Assembly: GCA_963920575.1 (NCBI GenBank)
Contig: OY986965.1
Coordinates: forward strand, 126,501 to 190,500
Reading direction: 5' to 3'
Length of the DNA stretch: 64,000 nucleotides
DNA from: Narthecium ossifragum
Lineage: Eukaryota > Streptophyta > Magnoliopsida > Dioscoreales > Nartheciaceae
The position numbers and the translations under genes are program-made. How positions within the stretch are numbered: the first letter of the stretch is position 1; each line of letters opens with the position of its first letter. Below, piece after piece: positions 11,508 through 23,522 of this stretch. The notes below the pieces were generated by a model. That model made no database searches and was not told the DNA's origin. It saw only the letters and a program-made list of their open reading frames with translations.

Positions 11508-12461
11508 TTACTTGCCAAAGAGCAAGCTCATGATGCTTCTAAATAGCTGTCCCCGCTTGGCGAACTGCTCCCTTACGGCCTTCTCGTTTGGCGCGAACCC
11601 TACGCCCCTCATCTCCTCCAAAAGTGACCTGGCGTCGTCGGTCCTCTGCTCCCTGATAAAAGCCTCGAAGACGGTCAGATAAGTGCCGGCATTGGGCCGC
11701 ATCCCCTTGCCCATCATCTCAAGCATGTACTTGCGAGCCTCGGGGAGCTTGCCGTCCCTGGCGAGGCCTTTGATGAGTACGGCGTACGTGTAGGCGTTGG
11801 GGGAGACGCCGGACGCGAGCATGCGGTCGTAGGTGCGGACGGCCTCCTTGGAGTGGCCGGCGGCGTTGGCGTAGGCCTCGATGACGGCGGTGTGAGCGAC
11901 GACGTCGGGCATGTTACCTTTGTCCTTGATGACGGCGAAGAGCTCCATGGCCTCGTGGGTCAGACCGTCCTTGGAGAGAGCGTCGAACATCTTGATGGCA
12001 GCGTTGGTGAGTCCCTCCGTGCGCATGCGATGGAACACCTCCTGGAGGTCCGAGGGGTCGCGTGGCTCCTCCACTACCGGCTTCTTGCTGAAGGGGTCAT
12101 AGGGAGGAGGCAGCTTGCTCTTGTCGATCTCCTTGGTGGTCCGACTATTCTTCTTGGTCTGGCCACTGCCATAGTCGTCGCCGTCATCGTCGTCGGACCA
12201 GTCGAAGGAGGCGGTGTTGTTGGTGTTGGACCCGGTGGAGAAGCTGCGCGTAAGGGGGATGAGGATCTCGAGGCGGGGAGACCTGAAGGAAAAGGGTGGT
12301 AATGGGATGGTGACGTCGCGATGGTTGTCGAAGGTTGTCTTCAGAGAGGATCGGGAGATGTGGACGGTGTGGAAGCGACGGTAGAAGCAGCCGAGGAGGA
12401 GGCGATTGGAGTAGGAGAAAGAGAAGAAGGACAAAGGAAGCTTGGTTGCAGCTGCCGCCAT
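11508..12461 (-). CDS. P-class pentatricopeptide repeat protein (At4g38150-like)
   Basis: Intronless, 317 aa, starting at the ATG at 12461. The first 75 or so residues are rich in Arg, Ser and Phe with few acids (MAAAATKLPLSFFSFSYSNR..., ending near TRSFSTGS), a typical organelle presequence, probably mitochondrial. An acidic stretch DWSDDDDGDDYG follows, then a Pro-rich linker. Four or five 35-residue PPR motifs cover about residues 150-305, with helix-turn-helix units ending DVVAHTAVIEAYANA, NAYTYAVLIKGLARDGK and NAGTYLTVFEAFIREQ. There is no E, E+ or DYW extension, so it is a short P-class protein. Such proteins bind organellar RNA; the target is unknown. GC content is high compared with its flanks. 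Confidence 0.88.
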   Translation of the reverse strand: MAAAATKLPLSFFSFSYSNRLLLGCFYRRFHTVHISRSSLKTTFDNHRDVTIPLPPFSFRSPRLEILIPLTRSFSTGSNTNNTASFDWSDDDDGDDYGSGQTKKNSRTTKEIDKSKLPPPYDPFSKKPVVEEPRDPSDLQEVFHRMRTEGLTNAAIKMFDALSKDGLTHEAMELFAVIKDKGNMPDVVAHTAVIEAYANAAGHSKEAVRTYDRMLASGVSPNAYTYAVLIKGLARDGKLPEARKYMLEMMGKGMRPNAGTYLTVFEAFIREQRTDDARSLLEEMRGVGFAPNEKAVREQFAKRGQLFRSIMSLLFGK

Positions 12462-15400
12462 GGAGAATAATTAATCGAGATGATTGATTGATGGCTTCTT
12501 CGATGGTCGATCAGAGATGGATGAAGGGTTCTCCCTGGGTTTTTTAAAGCGAGGAGATCATGAATGAAGAAACGCTTATTGGGATCGGTACACTTCTTAT
12601 GAGATGAGCGGCGGGCACTGCATGAGACGATGTTGCACCATGACCGTGCGCGACACGGGGATGCGTGAATCGCATCGGACCCACATCACAATGGAGCACA
12701 CCACAACGGAACCTCAACGCAAAGAAACCAAACCACCGGGAAAGAGGCAGAGAGGGATATGGTGGCGGATCATGGACCATCCGAGCCATCCTCGGAGGCA
12801 CAAGACGACGAGGAATGGAACTACGGTTCCTCATCTCCTAGATAGGATGCCGCGCCTTGCTTCATTGTTCCTGCGACCCTTTATGATGCTTGTAGATATG
12901 CCGCTTCTATCTGAGGTCGCAACCCGAGCAGCTGATGCGGAAGCAACGGGTAAGGCCACGAACCTATTTGATTTTACTTCAATCTTCACCTCGCATACCT
13001 TTAAGAGAACCCGCTTCCAGAGGCTTGTTTGATCAGAATGGGTACATCATGGAAGGATCAAGAAATGAATACCCAATTTGTTTTCTGAAGTTCTAAGTGC
13101 TCAATTTTAGTTAGTAGTCCTCTAGTGTTGCCTCGTACATATAGACAAACCTAGATGCACCAAATAGATACTCGATGTCTGGTTTGCTAAAATATGTGCG
13201 AGTTGTTAATGCTTAAAGCCTTCAGCTACAGGCCCAACGGTCAAAGCTATCAGGGAAAACCTGCTACTGGATGCACCTCTAGTAAAGCGATTTTGAGGGC
13301 GTCAAAGCCATTAATGGAGGTTTTGATTGACATGAGTAATCTCATTGCGTGTAAGATTATGGCTCTTTTCACGTGAGGCAACTAAATTTTGCAAAATAAT
13401 CCTGCAAAGTTCCATACAACTCATTTAGAGTTGCATCAGAAAGGCTTAAATGCTCATATTTCCTGCTAAATACACTGCCACTTTGATTTGGTTGCTTCCA
13501 CCTATATGTGAGTCTCGAGTCTTCTTAAACCAAGTAGCTCGAAGAATATTCATAGAAGCATCTGCGCTAAAAGAGTTGGTAGTGCATTTATGCATTGCTA
13601 TATCAATGGGAATCTATTATCTAATTATTGTGATTGGTTTGGAAACTGCAAAGAATTCGAACATGCTCCTATTTTTAACTGCCATAGCTGAAAATACTGC
13701 CCATGTCATCCCTGTGCCAAATGGAATTCACATAAAGTTTTCTACCCTATAGCAAAAGGAACCATCGATACTGCATTTTTCTTCCTTCTTCTGGAATCCT
13801 ACTTTCATGCCATTATTGGCTTTAAAATGCACATATCTTTCCAAGTATTCAGCCATCTTTGCAGTACTAAAGAAACAATGGAAGCCACCTGTCATAGTTT
13901 ATTCTAAGTTAGTATCTAGTTTTACCTATCGATTGTATTCTCCTTTTTGGCTTTATTGTTGCCTTCATCCCAGAAACAAGTATGCAGGAAACTATTGATT
14001 GCCACCATATTTAAGCCAGTTCCTTAGTATAAAGTCTTTTATTAGTAAAGTTTCTCCATATCATGGAAGATCTTAAGCTTCCAAAGCAATACTTACTATG
14101 TCCAGTTGAGTGAGGGAACTCAAAGCACAATTAGTATTGACCCACTATAAATAGTTGTATATTTTGACCATTGCAAGAAAACAAGCATGTGCACACACGT
14201 GCATTATCTTCAACATTAATTTGAAGTTTTCACAACCCATTAGAGGCTTAAATCATGCTCATATTGGCTAGTTGCCGGAGAAAACACTCTGAAGTTTTAT
14301 GTTCTCTTTAACCATCACAACCTGTGCTTTCATTGAAAACAGATACCTCTGTGCTAGAGAGAGTATTATCTGTGACCCATGGATTGCCGTCCCGGTGACA
14401 CGCGCCGTGCCGGCAGCCTGCTGGCACGGTACGTGCCGCCGGCACGGATGCGTGCCGGTATGGCACGCCCATGTGCCATTCTCGTTTTTCTTCTTCCTCC
14501 TCCTTCTCCGCCTACTTCTTCTTCTTCTTCTTGGTACGTACCGGGCGGCACGCACAGTGCTGGACCGGCACGGAAATCCATGTTGTGACCTATAGAAACT
14601 TTGGTGGGGGAAAGGTAAATAATAGAAATCATACACATGTAAAGCCCAGTGGAAGTCTGAAATACTTATGCCGTAAGAAGTGTCTTTGATAATCTCTAAA
14701 GCATTGTGACCACGCTTTCAGATGCCTCTTTATAATAATAATAATTTGTTTACATCACATTTAGTGGATTCAGTAGTTTTTACTCTAATCCTCACATTAG
14801 ATCTGATTGCCACATGGCCTGCTTTCCTACCTAATTGGTGGAGGTGTCAACGTTAGAGAATTTGAAGAAAGGATTATGCAACAACCAATCACCACACGAG
14901 GCAATCAATGTTGGTGATATTTGGCCACAATCTGCTGGAGTCATTATTGGCTGGCAGGTGAGTCCGTAAGTGTGGCATTACTAACTCTCTTTTTCTTTAT
15001 GCTGTGACAACATGATGGCAATTGTTAACTTAGAATATTCTTTTTTCCTGCGGAATATAGTTAATTTTCACATAATAGGTTTAGCTATGGGGTAAGCATG
15101 TCAAAAGCATGCCAACCTTTAGCACAATTCTGTTTATACTTTGTTTATGCTATACTATTTCCTCTTTTTAAGAAAGCCAGCCTCAAATATATCTACTTGC
15201 TGGATCTGCTCGCTCTTCAATATTTTCATTGTTTATTGGTTTGATTCTTGGAACCCTCTATAGCTTTTGAACCAGACATTAATTTGTATCGTGTTGCTTA
15301 TAATCACTAGGAATTGTAGGTTTAGCATATGAACATTTTGAAAACAAGGTTGATTAGCTTTCAGCGGCATAATTTAAAGTTTCTATATATTCCTGCTAAT

Positions 15401-17987
15401 TTTCACCACAAAGTTTGTTGATTTCGTCTTGATCTAATGCCAAGCCTATGATGGGAGAAATACAAGGCTTCTGAGACTTGCTAAGAGCTTCAGTGATATC
15501 ATAACAAGTAGAGTTTTTTGGGTTGCAAATTATAGTTAGATGCTTATACTATGTTCTGGTCATCATGTTTTGCCTTCTTATCGAACCACATGTTAAATTA
15601 TGAAAATCATCATTGCATTCTTGGTATGTGGTATGTTTTCAAGGAATCTTAATTTCATGTACATTCAAAAAGGAAGCTTTCAAACATCAATGCGTATAAT
15701 GTTTAGAAATAAGAAGAATCTAGGAGAATAGTACTTGTTTGGTAACGATAAAGATCTAGCATGTTCATGATGTTTAGTGAAAAATTTTGGTTTGTGAGGT
15801 AAGTTATCCCATAGTGTCCAATTGATGAAATGGCCAAGTGAAATGAGTCTAAAATAGTGCACTTATTAGTGATTTGGAAATACAGAAATAGTTAGTATAC
15901 TTGACCATTTGGATATGAGAGGTGTAAAAGATAATGGGTGGGATTTCATCTGCTTGGTTTTGAGCAAGTCTGTCATTTAATTGTTAGTCTTTAGCATCTA
16001 GATAATGAGCTTCATACCAAATGATGAGCCTGATTTTGGTTGTCAGACATGACGTCAGAGGTTGCAGACTACCAAAGCCTATAGAATAGGAGTTCGACTA
16101 AGGTTTTGCTTATTAATTAAGTTTCTATGAGTTAGGTGCTCGACAGTGACTGATTCATTAGCAAGGGCAAGATGGAGTGTTCATAGCCACAACTAATATC
16201 CTGATGCGACAGAGTAGGACCACACAAGTTCCTTGTGATTGATCAACAGTTATTCATATAGGCTATTGGAAATAGGGACTCTTGCACAAGCGTGCAAAAT
16301 GACAATAAAGGATTTTTACTTTTGGACCCTCATAACTTTCCATGCAGTAGCAGGATCCAAATGTTTTAAGCTAGATATGCAAGATGAAGGCACTTGAAGA
16401 AACAGGAGTGATGGCATTAGCATATATAGACCGACTTTGAAAGCCAGGTGCAATGATGATATGATTCTATAACTCCTTGAAATTATGTTATCATGAGCAT
16501 AAAAACCTAGAAATAAGATTCTGGCCTTCTTTTATCATGCCTGCATCGTATACTTCTGAGCGAAAGAAGAGAGAGCAATCTGAAGGTGATATTTATACAA
16601 ATTAATGGGCTATGCCCAAAGAAGGGAGAAATAAGTGCGGTAGTTCAACTGGGGATTTGGTGGGCAATGTCTTTTATTTTTGTTGTTGTTGTTGTTGCTT
16701 TGGCCAGTTTACAAGTTCACGCCCAAGCAAGGATGGCCGTAAATAGATAGATAGCAAGGTACAACAACTTTGTGGAAAGATTATTTGAGAATATGCACCA
16801 TGACGCCATCACTGGTGTCATGTTGTTGTCACTCCCTCCTCTTCGGTATATTTATTTCTTATAACTCCTGTTCCTGTTTTTTTTTTTCTTTTTGTTTTCC
16901 CTCAACTCTAGTGAGGACTATTCAATCTGGAAATTTGTATCATATAAGCCAAGTCTTCAATACAGGTGCAGAGAAGTAAGGAAATTTGAGCATGAGGTTT
17001 GATTCTTGTCAGTTATTTAATACTGCTAATATTCTTATCTTCCTAATTGCGACAAAACTCTTTGGAATTCTCCTTCTGATTGATCCTTCTATCATGTCTT
17101 AGCTTGGAAGTCTGCCGCATTTCCATGCTATTCAGAACCTGTATGCCGTTGTTGATTTGCTTCTTTGCATCAAACAAGGAATATTCTTTATGCTGAATTC
17201 TCGCAGAATGGCTGAATGATCTCCACGAAGGGGCTTATGTTTTACCTATTGAATGCTATAGCTACCAGTCTGTTGGCACATTAAAAAGCATCCATGGCTG
17301 TTCCGTAGAAAACTCTCTTCCTCCTGTTCTCTGTTTTTTTTTTTTTCCTTTCTGCCGGTTGAGCCCAGAATCTGAAAGAAACTTCGTGCTATCCTGCCTC
17401 CTTGTTTTTCTCGGACGGTCAACGGGGGATACATTCAAATTTCAAAGCTAGCAGAGCATCTACAATTGTTCTTTCCTTCTGCTCTTCTTTCATGTGCTCC
17501 AACTTTGGAAGTATTTGTCCTGTGATTTCATATTTCCATGGTTTTCAATGGTCATGTGGTATACAGCCCTTGAGTGCCTAGCCAAGTGGCTGATTCCTGT
17601 GGTGAAAATGTAGGGTTTGAGATCGGGTGGTGGGGATAGAATTCCTTGACTGGTTTCCTCGTGTGCCCAAAAAGGGGAATTCTAGAATGCCCGCCTCCTT
17701 TGACTACTACTCATTTTGTCCCCCTTTAAGTTAGAGGTTAGAAAGCTTAAATAATCCAAAAATAAAAAAATAAAAACAAACATTAATTGCATGCAACATC
17801 AGTTTATTCCTTGCAAGCCAAGGAAGAAGGAAGAATGAATGATACTCATTTTCTTTCATCTGTAAATCAATGATCGGGTTAGCCAATCACGAATAAGAAA
17901 CTGTAAAGACGTGTTGTGTCATTTATATACAATTAATCCAATATCATTCCTATCATTTGCACAACACCGTCTGGAATACTTGATTAT
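12462..17987. other. Gene-poor region between the PPR and dehydratase genes
   Basis: 12462-12600 is the presumed PPR 5' UTR and promoter. 12600-12850 is GC-richer with no recognised product. 13450-13750 holds a plus-strand open stretch that I cannot assign. An exon-like GDIWPQSAGVIIGWQ followed by GTGAGT occurs near 14920-14958, but no partner exon was found. A TTG microsatellite lies at 16681-16697 and a T-tract at 17333-17347. 17700-17987 should hold the 3' UTR of the next gene. No RNA gene was seen. Confidence 0.4.
14371..14593. repeat. GC-rich foldback repeat with GTGCCGG palindromes
   Basis: The ends are inverted copies: GTGACCCATGGATTGCCGTC near 14371 and the reverse complement of GGACCGGCACGGAAATCCATG ending near 14593. 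The interior is packed with GTGCCGG/CCGGCAC words and a pyrimidine-rich CTTCTTCTT tract. Probably a small non-autonomous transposon; I could not see a target duplication. Confidence 0.55.
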
Positions 17988-19286
17988 TCATTCCCTGGTA
18001 ATGGACGTGGACACGTAGCTCCCGAGCACGCGCACGAACCCAGCGATTTCTTTCAAGCGCGCGAGCGCTTTCTCCACGCACGGATCGGACTCGCTCCCCT
18101 CCAAGTCCAACACGAAAACGTAGTCCATGTAGGCTACCTCCCCCCCGCGGCTGCTGGGCTGCGTCTCCACCAGCCGGACCGGCCTCGACCGGTTCGGTCT
18201 GTGGTCGACCCGAGTCACCCGGACGCCACGTGTCTCGAATATCCACATGGCTTGGCATAGATCCGAGACCCCATTGGGGAGGGAGAATGCCACCATGGTC
18301 TTACACGCCCCACCCGCACCGGCCACGGCCACATGAGGGGACGACGATGGGTCCAGGGCTAGCTGGAGGAAGCGGTTGTAGTTACCGGGCAGATCCTGGA
18401 GATTGCGATCCAGGACGTGGAGCCCGAACTCCCGTGCCGCGATCTCGCTTCCGATGACGGCCGTGTCGGCGATGTGATTCTCCGCCAGGAACCGTGCTGC
18501 GTCGGCTGCGTTGTCGACCTCCTCGACGTCGAGATCGAGGGCTCGAAGGTGCTCGGCGCAGTGGCAAAGGGCCTGCGGATGGGAGACAACCCTGCGAAGG
18601 CCCGAGCGTGGGGCCCCCGGGAGGGAGAGGAGGCAGTGGTTGACGGGGAGGACGAGCTCGCCTACTATCCCGACGGAGGGGTGCCGGAGGAGGAGGTCGA
18701 GGTTGCGGTCGATGGGGCCGTCGATGGAGTTCTCGGCGGGGACGACAGCGCGATCGGCAGATCGTTCTTCCAGGGCGGCGAAGGCATCCTCCATGTGGTC
18801 GCATGGGAAGGCCTCCCGAGCGGCCGCGGAGGCCGGGAACGCCCGGGCGGCGGCATCCTGGCAATAGGAGCCGCGCACACCCTGATAAGCCACGCGGACC
18901 GGGCGACCACGGTCTTCCGGCGAACCCGGGGGGTCCGAGTGCCGGAACAGGCGCTCGAGTTCGGCCACGGTCATCTCGAAACCGAGCCGGGTAGCCAGTT
19001 CCTCGACCGTCAGGAGCGGCGATGAGGTACGGAAAGAAGTGGTAGAAGGAGCGGCACGAGGAGGAGAGGCACGCATGCCCTTGCTTCCTTCCCAGTTACC
19101 CTGCTCTCTTCTTAAGCTACTCCTGATTCTAGTGGTAGTAGGAGGTTTAGATGATGATGATGATTCCCCGATGGAGAAGAAAGATCCGCAGCTGTTGCTC
19201 TTCCTCAGGGAAGACGAAGACGAAGATGAGGACGAAGACGAGGCAGCGTGGCGGATAGGAGCGGATGAAAACCCTTTAAGGGCCAT
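17988..19286 (-). CDS. ADT-like: Arogenate/prephenate dehydratase-like protein, plastid-targeted, with altered motifs
   Basis: Intronless, 432 aa, start ATG at 19286. Family members convert arogenate (or prephenate) to phenylalanine (or phenylpyruvate) in plastids. Residues 1-85 are a Ser/Arg-rich transit peptide with two poly-Ser tracts. The prephenate dehydratase domain covers about 131-311: AYQGVRGSY (133-141), PAENSIDG (183-190), SHPQAL (235-240) and NYNRFL (302-307). An ACT domain covers about 328-423. In ordinary ADTs and bacterial dehydratases the last catalytic motif reads T-R-F, but here it is N-R-F. The ACT domain reads DHRPNR where ESRP is usual, and NGVSDL where the Phe-binding site usually has a PG.L form. 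So the fold is clear but activity and Phe feedback are in doubt. It could be a specialised plant subgroup or a pseudoenzyme. High GC; the poly-Ser coding repeat is also a microsatellite. Confidence 0.85.
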   Translation of the reverse strand: MALKGFSSAPIRHAASSSSSSSSSSSLRKSNSCGSFFSIGESSSSSKPPTTTRIRSSLRREQGNWEGSKGMRASPPRAAPSTTSFRTSSPLLTVEELATRLGFEMTVAELERLFRHSDPPGSPEDRGRPVRVAYQGVRGSYCQDAAARAFPASAAAREAFPCDHMEDAFAALEERSADRAVVPAENSIDGPIDRNLDLLLRHPSVGIVGELVLPVNHCLLSLPGAPRSGLRRVVSHPQALCHCAEHLRALDLDVEEVDNAADAARFLAENHIADTAVIGSEIAAREFGLHVLDRNLQDLPGNYNRFLQLALDPSSSPHVAVAGAGGACKTMVAFSLPNGVSDLCQAMWIFETRGVRVTRVDHRPNRSRPVRLVETQPSSRGGEVAYMDYVFVLDLEGSESDPCVEKALARLKEIAGFVRVLGSYVSTSITRE

Positions 19287-19518
19287 CCTGATTCCTGATC
19301 AGAAGAAGTGCTAGTGCTAGTATTGCTAGCTAAACTATATATATATATATATATGCATATACTATCAAAGACAAGACGATCTCTTCTCTGATCTGATCTG
19401 ATCTGAGGAGAATGAAGGCATCTGGTGTAGTAGATGTAGGTGTAGATGCAGGTGGGGGTGCGCAGAGATCGTGTTATGGATCCCTGGCTAAAGAACCGGG
19501 AGGGGATGGCAGGGGCTA

Positions 19519-19525
19519 TTTTATA
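19519..19525 (-). promoter_or_regulatory. TATA box of the dehydratase-like gene
   Basis: On the minus strand CTCTATAAAATAG stands about 233 bp upstream of the start ATG. A transcript beginning some 30 bp downstream would have a 5' UTR of roughly 200 bp, which includes an (AT)n tract near 19338-19354. It is the only good TATA match in the expected range. Confidence 0.6.
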
Positions 19526-19840
19526 GAGAGGCCTGGTGGTAGTTGGGACTTGAAAGAGGGAAGGGGGTAGGCGAAGGATTGAGGATACCAAAGCAGTAGT
19601 AGTAGTAGTAGGTGGGGAGGCCGCCTGTCTGCGTGTAGTTGTTGTTGTTCCCGTGTGACACAAAAACGTGGCAACTTATTCTCCCTCTTTTTTTTTTTAA
19701 TTTTTATTTTATTTTAATTTTTTTTATTAATTTTTTAATCTTTTAATTTTTTTTAATCTTCATATCTTCATCGCTAGGGGCCGGCCTCTTGGCAACACAT
19801 GTCCTTCCCTTCCTTTAATTTTTTTTCCTTATATATCAAA

Positions 19841-20078
19841 ATCTTATAAGGAGCAGTTTCAGTTAACCTGTATTAATTCATATTCCCTAAGTTTTTATAT
19901 ATTATTTATTATTATTTTATATACCCTAAGTTTTATTGGCTATGTTTTATGGTGGCAGTGAATAAAAAGCTATGACCAACCTTCGAACCCTGGACCACCT
20001 ACGGGTCAACCCAGCCATCTAACCAGACAAACTACAGAGAGTTTGTTAAAATTTTATATTAGCAATAACTAAAAACTG
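19841..20078 (-). repeat. tRNA-related (SINE-like) repeat, copy A
   Basis: Reverse complement of the repeat at 60702-60885 with most bases kept. On the minus strand it shows an A-box-like TAGTTTGTCTGG (20034-20023) and a B-box-like GGTTCGAAGG (19989-19980), spaced as in a tRNA-type pol III promoter. The shared sequence extends about 40 bp upstream of the tRNA-like part and about 90 bp downstream, so a simple SINE is not certain. Confidence 0.5.
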
Positions 20079-22099
20079 TGACAGGGACACAGGTGAATAC
20101 TAGTATATATATACACAGTAGTGGATTCCATTGCCATCTGGATCCGGTAATCCCTAAATTGCCTGGCAGCCCTCCCGGATCCAACTCTCCAGCCCCGCCG
20201 GGACACGGCCTTACTGGACAACAGAGAATTTGAAACCAACGCTTGTAAGTTAACAATCTGGTGCACCCCATCCTATGGTATAACAATCAACGGTTGATAT
20301 GGCGTTGGGCCGTTCGATCATGATCCATGTGACCCACCCACCCCCAAAGCAAAAACGGTGCGACTGGACTGGGGGTTTGTTTTCGCATTCAATTACTTAC
20401 TACGTGAGTAACTTGACTAGATAGAGATTTACTTAATCAAAATATCGTCCGGGTATTATTTATTTATAGGTGAAAGTTCATGTTAAAGGGTATATAGAAA
20501 ATTACTCCGGTCCTCGGATGCCGAAGGTCATGCGAACTTTCCTTGGTCTTTAACTATTTGTTTTATCCCCCGCCCCGCCCGGCTCATAGACCAATGGAAG
20601 TTTCTGAGATGTGATTTTGAATGAGCTGGGGCCTGGGCGAGGCCAACGACCATATGATGGAGACCTTGCTTGCGTCGCCCCTGACGATCTGACGGAGTTG
20701 ATGGATCAATTCCTACTTCTAATGATCATCGACCTAATTCCTGCTGCAAGCTGATGATGATCTAATTGGTTGATTTTTTTTTTTTTTTGAAGAGTTAAGC
20801 CATTAGGCTGTGATCCCTCCCCGCATGGATGAGATAAAAAACCAGAGACCCTACCGAGGATAGACCCCTTAATAGTCTCATCAGAAACAAACAGTGAATC
20901 TAACTTCAGTGCCTCACTCGTCACTCAATCCGCACGGGAGTTTTCCTCGCTAGGGATATAACTGGTTGATGATGCAAGTGCATCGGCGATGAAGAAGAAA
21001 AAAAAGTGACCCTAATAAGTTGCCAAAAGGCAACGAGAAGTGGTCTTAATATGCAAATTATCCATCTAAAAACCTGTGTATGTCCGGTGAACCCTAATGC
21101 AAATTATCACATCTCTTTGTTAAACTTTTTATCTCAATATGTTTTTGGATCATTTTTTGTCTTTTGGGTATCATTTTCAACAACCTGTTAAACTAAAAAT
21201 ATCTCAAGTCACCAACAAGTTGTTTGGCTTCCCCCACTTCTATCAGGCTAGGCTTTCTGGGTCAAGTTAACATAAGTCCCCAGGTTCTGCTTCTGGTAAC
21301 CAAATTTCGCCATAAATTATCTAGGTTGAAAGGTTTGTTTGGAAAAAAGTCCGATGGTGATGCCGAGTACGGTTGGTGGTGTTTGAATAGGATGCCCGGC
21401 CCGGCTTTGATGTTGACGGTGCCAGCAATTCAAGCCAGTCTACGCCATCTTTAGCTCAGCATGACAGTCGCAAGAGGCGTGTTAGTACTATTCCATCAAA
21501 TGTATCCTCCTGTTACTCAGTAAAATACTGTATCCACCGATGGATATCCATCGCTAGACGAACACATTGCACCCATCCAGCAAGCCACAATCAGCGTACC
21601 CATGATGATGTACGGGTATGACACATAGACGAATTGATGTCGACACTAGTGGAACTATCGCATACGAGACTGCTCGGAAGTAGAGGCATCGTCCAATGAA
21701 AGGAGACACGCATTAAATGTTGCTTGATACCCGAGTTCAAAACTCATCATCACATCGCCTTCACCATTATGACGCTGCGAGTCAATAGAGTGTTAAACAA
21801 TGCACATAGTCACCTTATCACTCCATGGCAGTCGAGTGACGTGTACATTATAACGACACCAAGGTCGAACCCGAGCTTAAGAGGAGATGCCGGAGTCGAG
21901 ATGGAGATCCCGAGATCGAAGCAATATATAAGGATCCAAGGCTGTGAACCAAGTAACCCAAGGTCGAGGCTCGAGATGTCACATGAAGTAAGTAACTCAT
22001 GGGTCGAGTCTCGAGACCAAGGTGATGAAGCAAATTCGAGGTCGAGTGGACACATGAAGCCGGATACCAAATCCAAGGTTTAGGCGACAAGAAGAGCCG

Positions 22100-22660
22100 A
22101 ACCCTTACCATGATCCCACGATCTATAAAATCTCATAAAACAAGGCATGGGAGACGGAACGAGAAAACATGGAAACAGTTATCTTTGGGCCACGTGTCAA
22201 GATGGCAGCGAGATCCGACCCATGATGAACCACGAATGATCGTGAGTGGGTGGTCGTGGATGATGGCTAGCAACATGCCACGTGGAGGCGGCGAGGTATA
22301 AAAAGTTGAAGAAGAAGCAGAAGAACCCCCCCCCCCCCCCCCCCCCGGACATCCGGACTTGTACTACTACTTTTCTAGTTTTTAGCTAGTGTAATCTTTC
22401 CTAGCTTGTACTCGTAGGATCTTTCATCAGAGCTGTAATCATCTGTTGTCGTTCAATGGAAGTAAGTAACTAGTCATTTCTCTGCTTTATTACTTGCTTA
22501 TCTTCTACCTAGGATTAACATCTAGGCCTTAGGAGTAGCTTAAACACTTCTTAGGAGTAGTCTACAATTCTACCGTTAGGAGTAGCCTACAGCTCATGTT
22601 AGGAGTAGAATAATCATTGTGATAACTATTGGCCTGTTCTTAGCCACCATTATCCAAAAC
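22100..22660 (+). mobile_element. Gypsy-like LTR fragment
   Basis: Contains G-boxes in CCACGTG context (near 22190 and 22279), a TATA box GGTATAAAAAG at 22296-22306, a C22 run, then a U5-like stretch with four copies of TTAGGAGTAG (22528-22610). The phrase TTAGGAGTAGAATAAT also occurs in the other gypsy-like LTR relic near 8056. No internal coding region or second LTR was seen; the ends are uncertain. Confidence 0.4.
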
Positions 22661-23522
22661 TCAACGGCATTCCACATTTCCATTAGACTTAAGTGTTAGA
22701 TAAAAGTCCTCTTAATTGAGGCATGGCTGAACCCATACACCCTTTTGATAATCCCTGTGCGACGAGTGGCACACCTCATATGTATGGCGACCACGTATAC
22801 ATCACATGTATAATTTTTTAGCAACACCTCCCAAAATCCCAACTATATACAAGGAGTATTCCAAGTCTGGTTAATAGTTAATACGCACATCTGCTAACCA
22901 TCACGAGCTGTGTTGCCGCACAAACCACAAAGAATGGTTGGGTGGGTGGGAATTAAGTCAGTTAACTATTTTACTAACCCTCCATTGAGTGGTCTTTCGT
23001 TTTTTAAAAGAGATAAACCCGTTCTGGACACCGGCGTCCCCGGGCTGAGATTTATTACAGCCCGAGCAGAGCTAATAAAACCTACTAATCCCCGCAAAGC
23101 AGATGGGTGGTCTTTGTATTTGTACGAGTATTTACTCACCTAAACCTAAATTATTGTAGAACGTCTAATTGAGACAAATTATAGAAAAGGAAAGGAAAGG
23201 AAAGGAAAGAAAAAATAAAAGAAAGGAAAAAAAAAACATCCACCTGGTGGCTTTGGCGTGGCGCACAAGTACCTTGTACCATCACCAACTCTTGACGCGT
23301 CCTTCATCTGATGCAATTGGGGATTAATTAGTGGCGTGCTAATCAGGGGAGGTGGTCAACCGATCGATCGAACACCAAAATATTAATTTTAGAATGAGAC
23401 AATGTTTATTCAGTTTGGAATATCTTGACATCTTCTAGATTGGTAGGGTTTTGCTTAAGAGCCGTTTCACCTGGCAGCGACGTCGGCTATTTTCTAGTAG
23501 TCATCGAGATGGAATTCAATAT

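Larger units (their letters stand above)
19640..23522. other. Repeat-rich intergenic region
   Basis: 19680-19830 is T-rich. A tRNA-like repeat (19841-20078) and a gypsy-like LTR (about 22100-22660) are listed separately. 20766-20780 is a T-tract followed by a unique GC-moderate stretch. A 22-base C run lies at 22325-22346, and GGAAA repeats at 23190-23220. Open frames between 21200 and 22100 match no protein I know. Confidence 0.4.

Noticed and set aside
11853..12302. Plus-strand open frame of about 149 codons
   Set aside because: Antisense shadow of the PPR gene, Gly/Val-rich, caused by high GC at third codon positions.
13450..13752. Plus-strand 100-codon open frame with hydrophobic stretches
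   Set aside because: No family recognised and no splice partner; could be old transposon sequence but not supportable.
18417..19025. Plus-strand open frame of about 202 codons
   Set aside because: Antisense shadow of the dehydratase-like gene; no independent motif.
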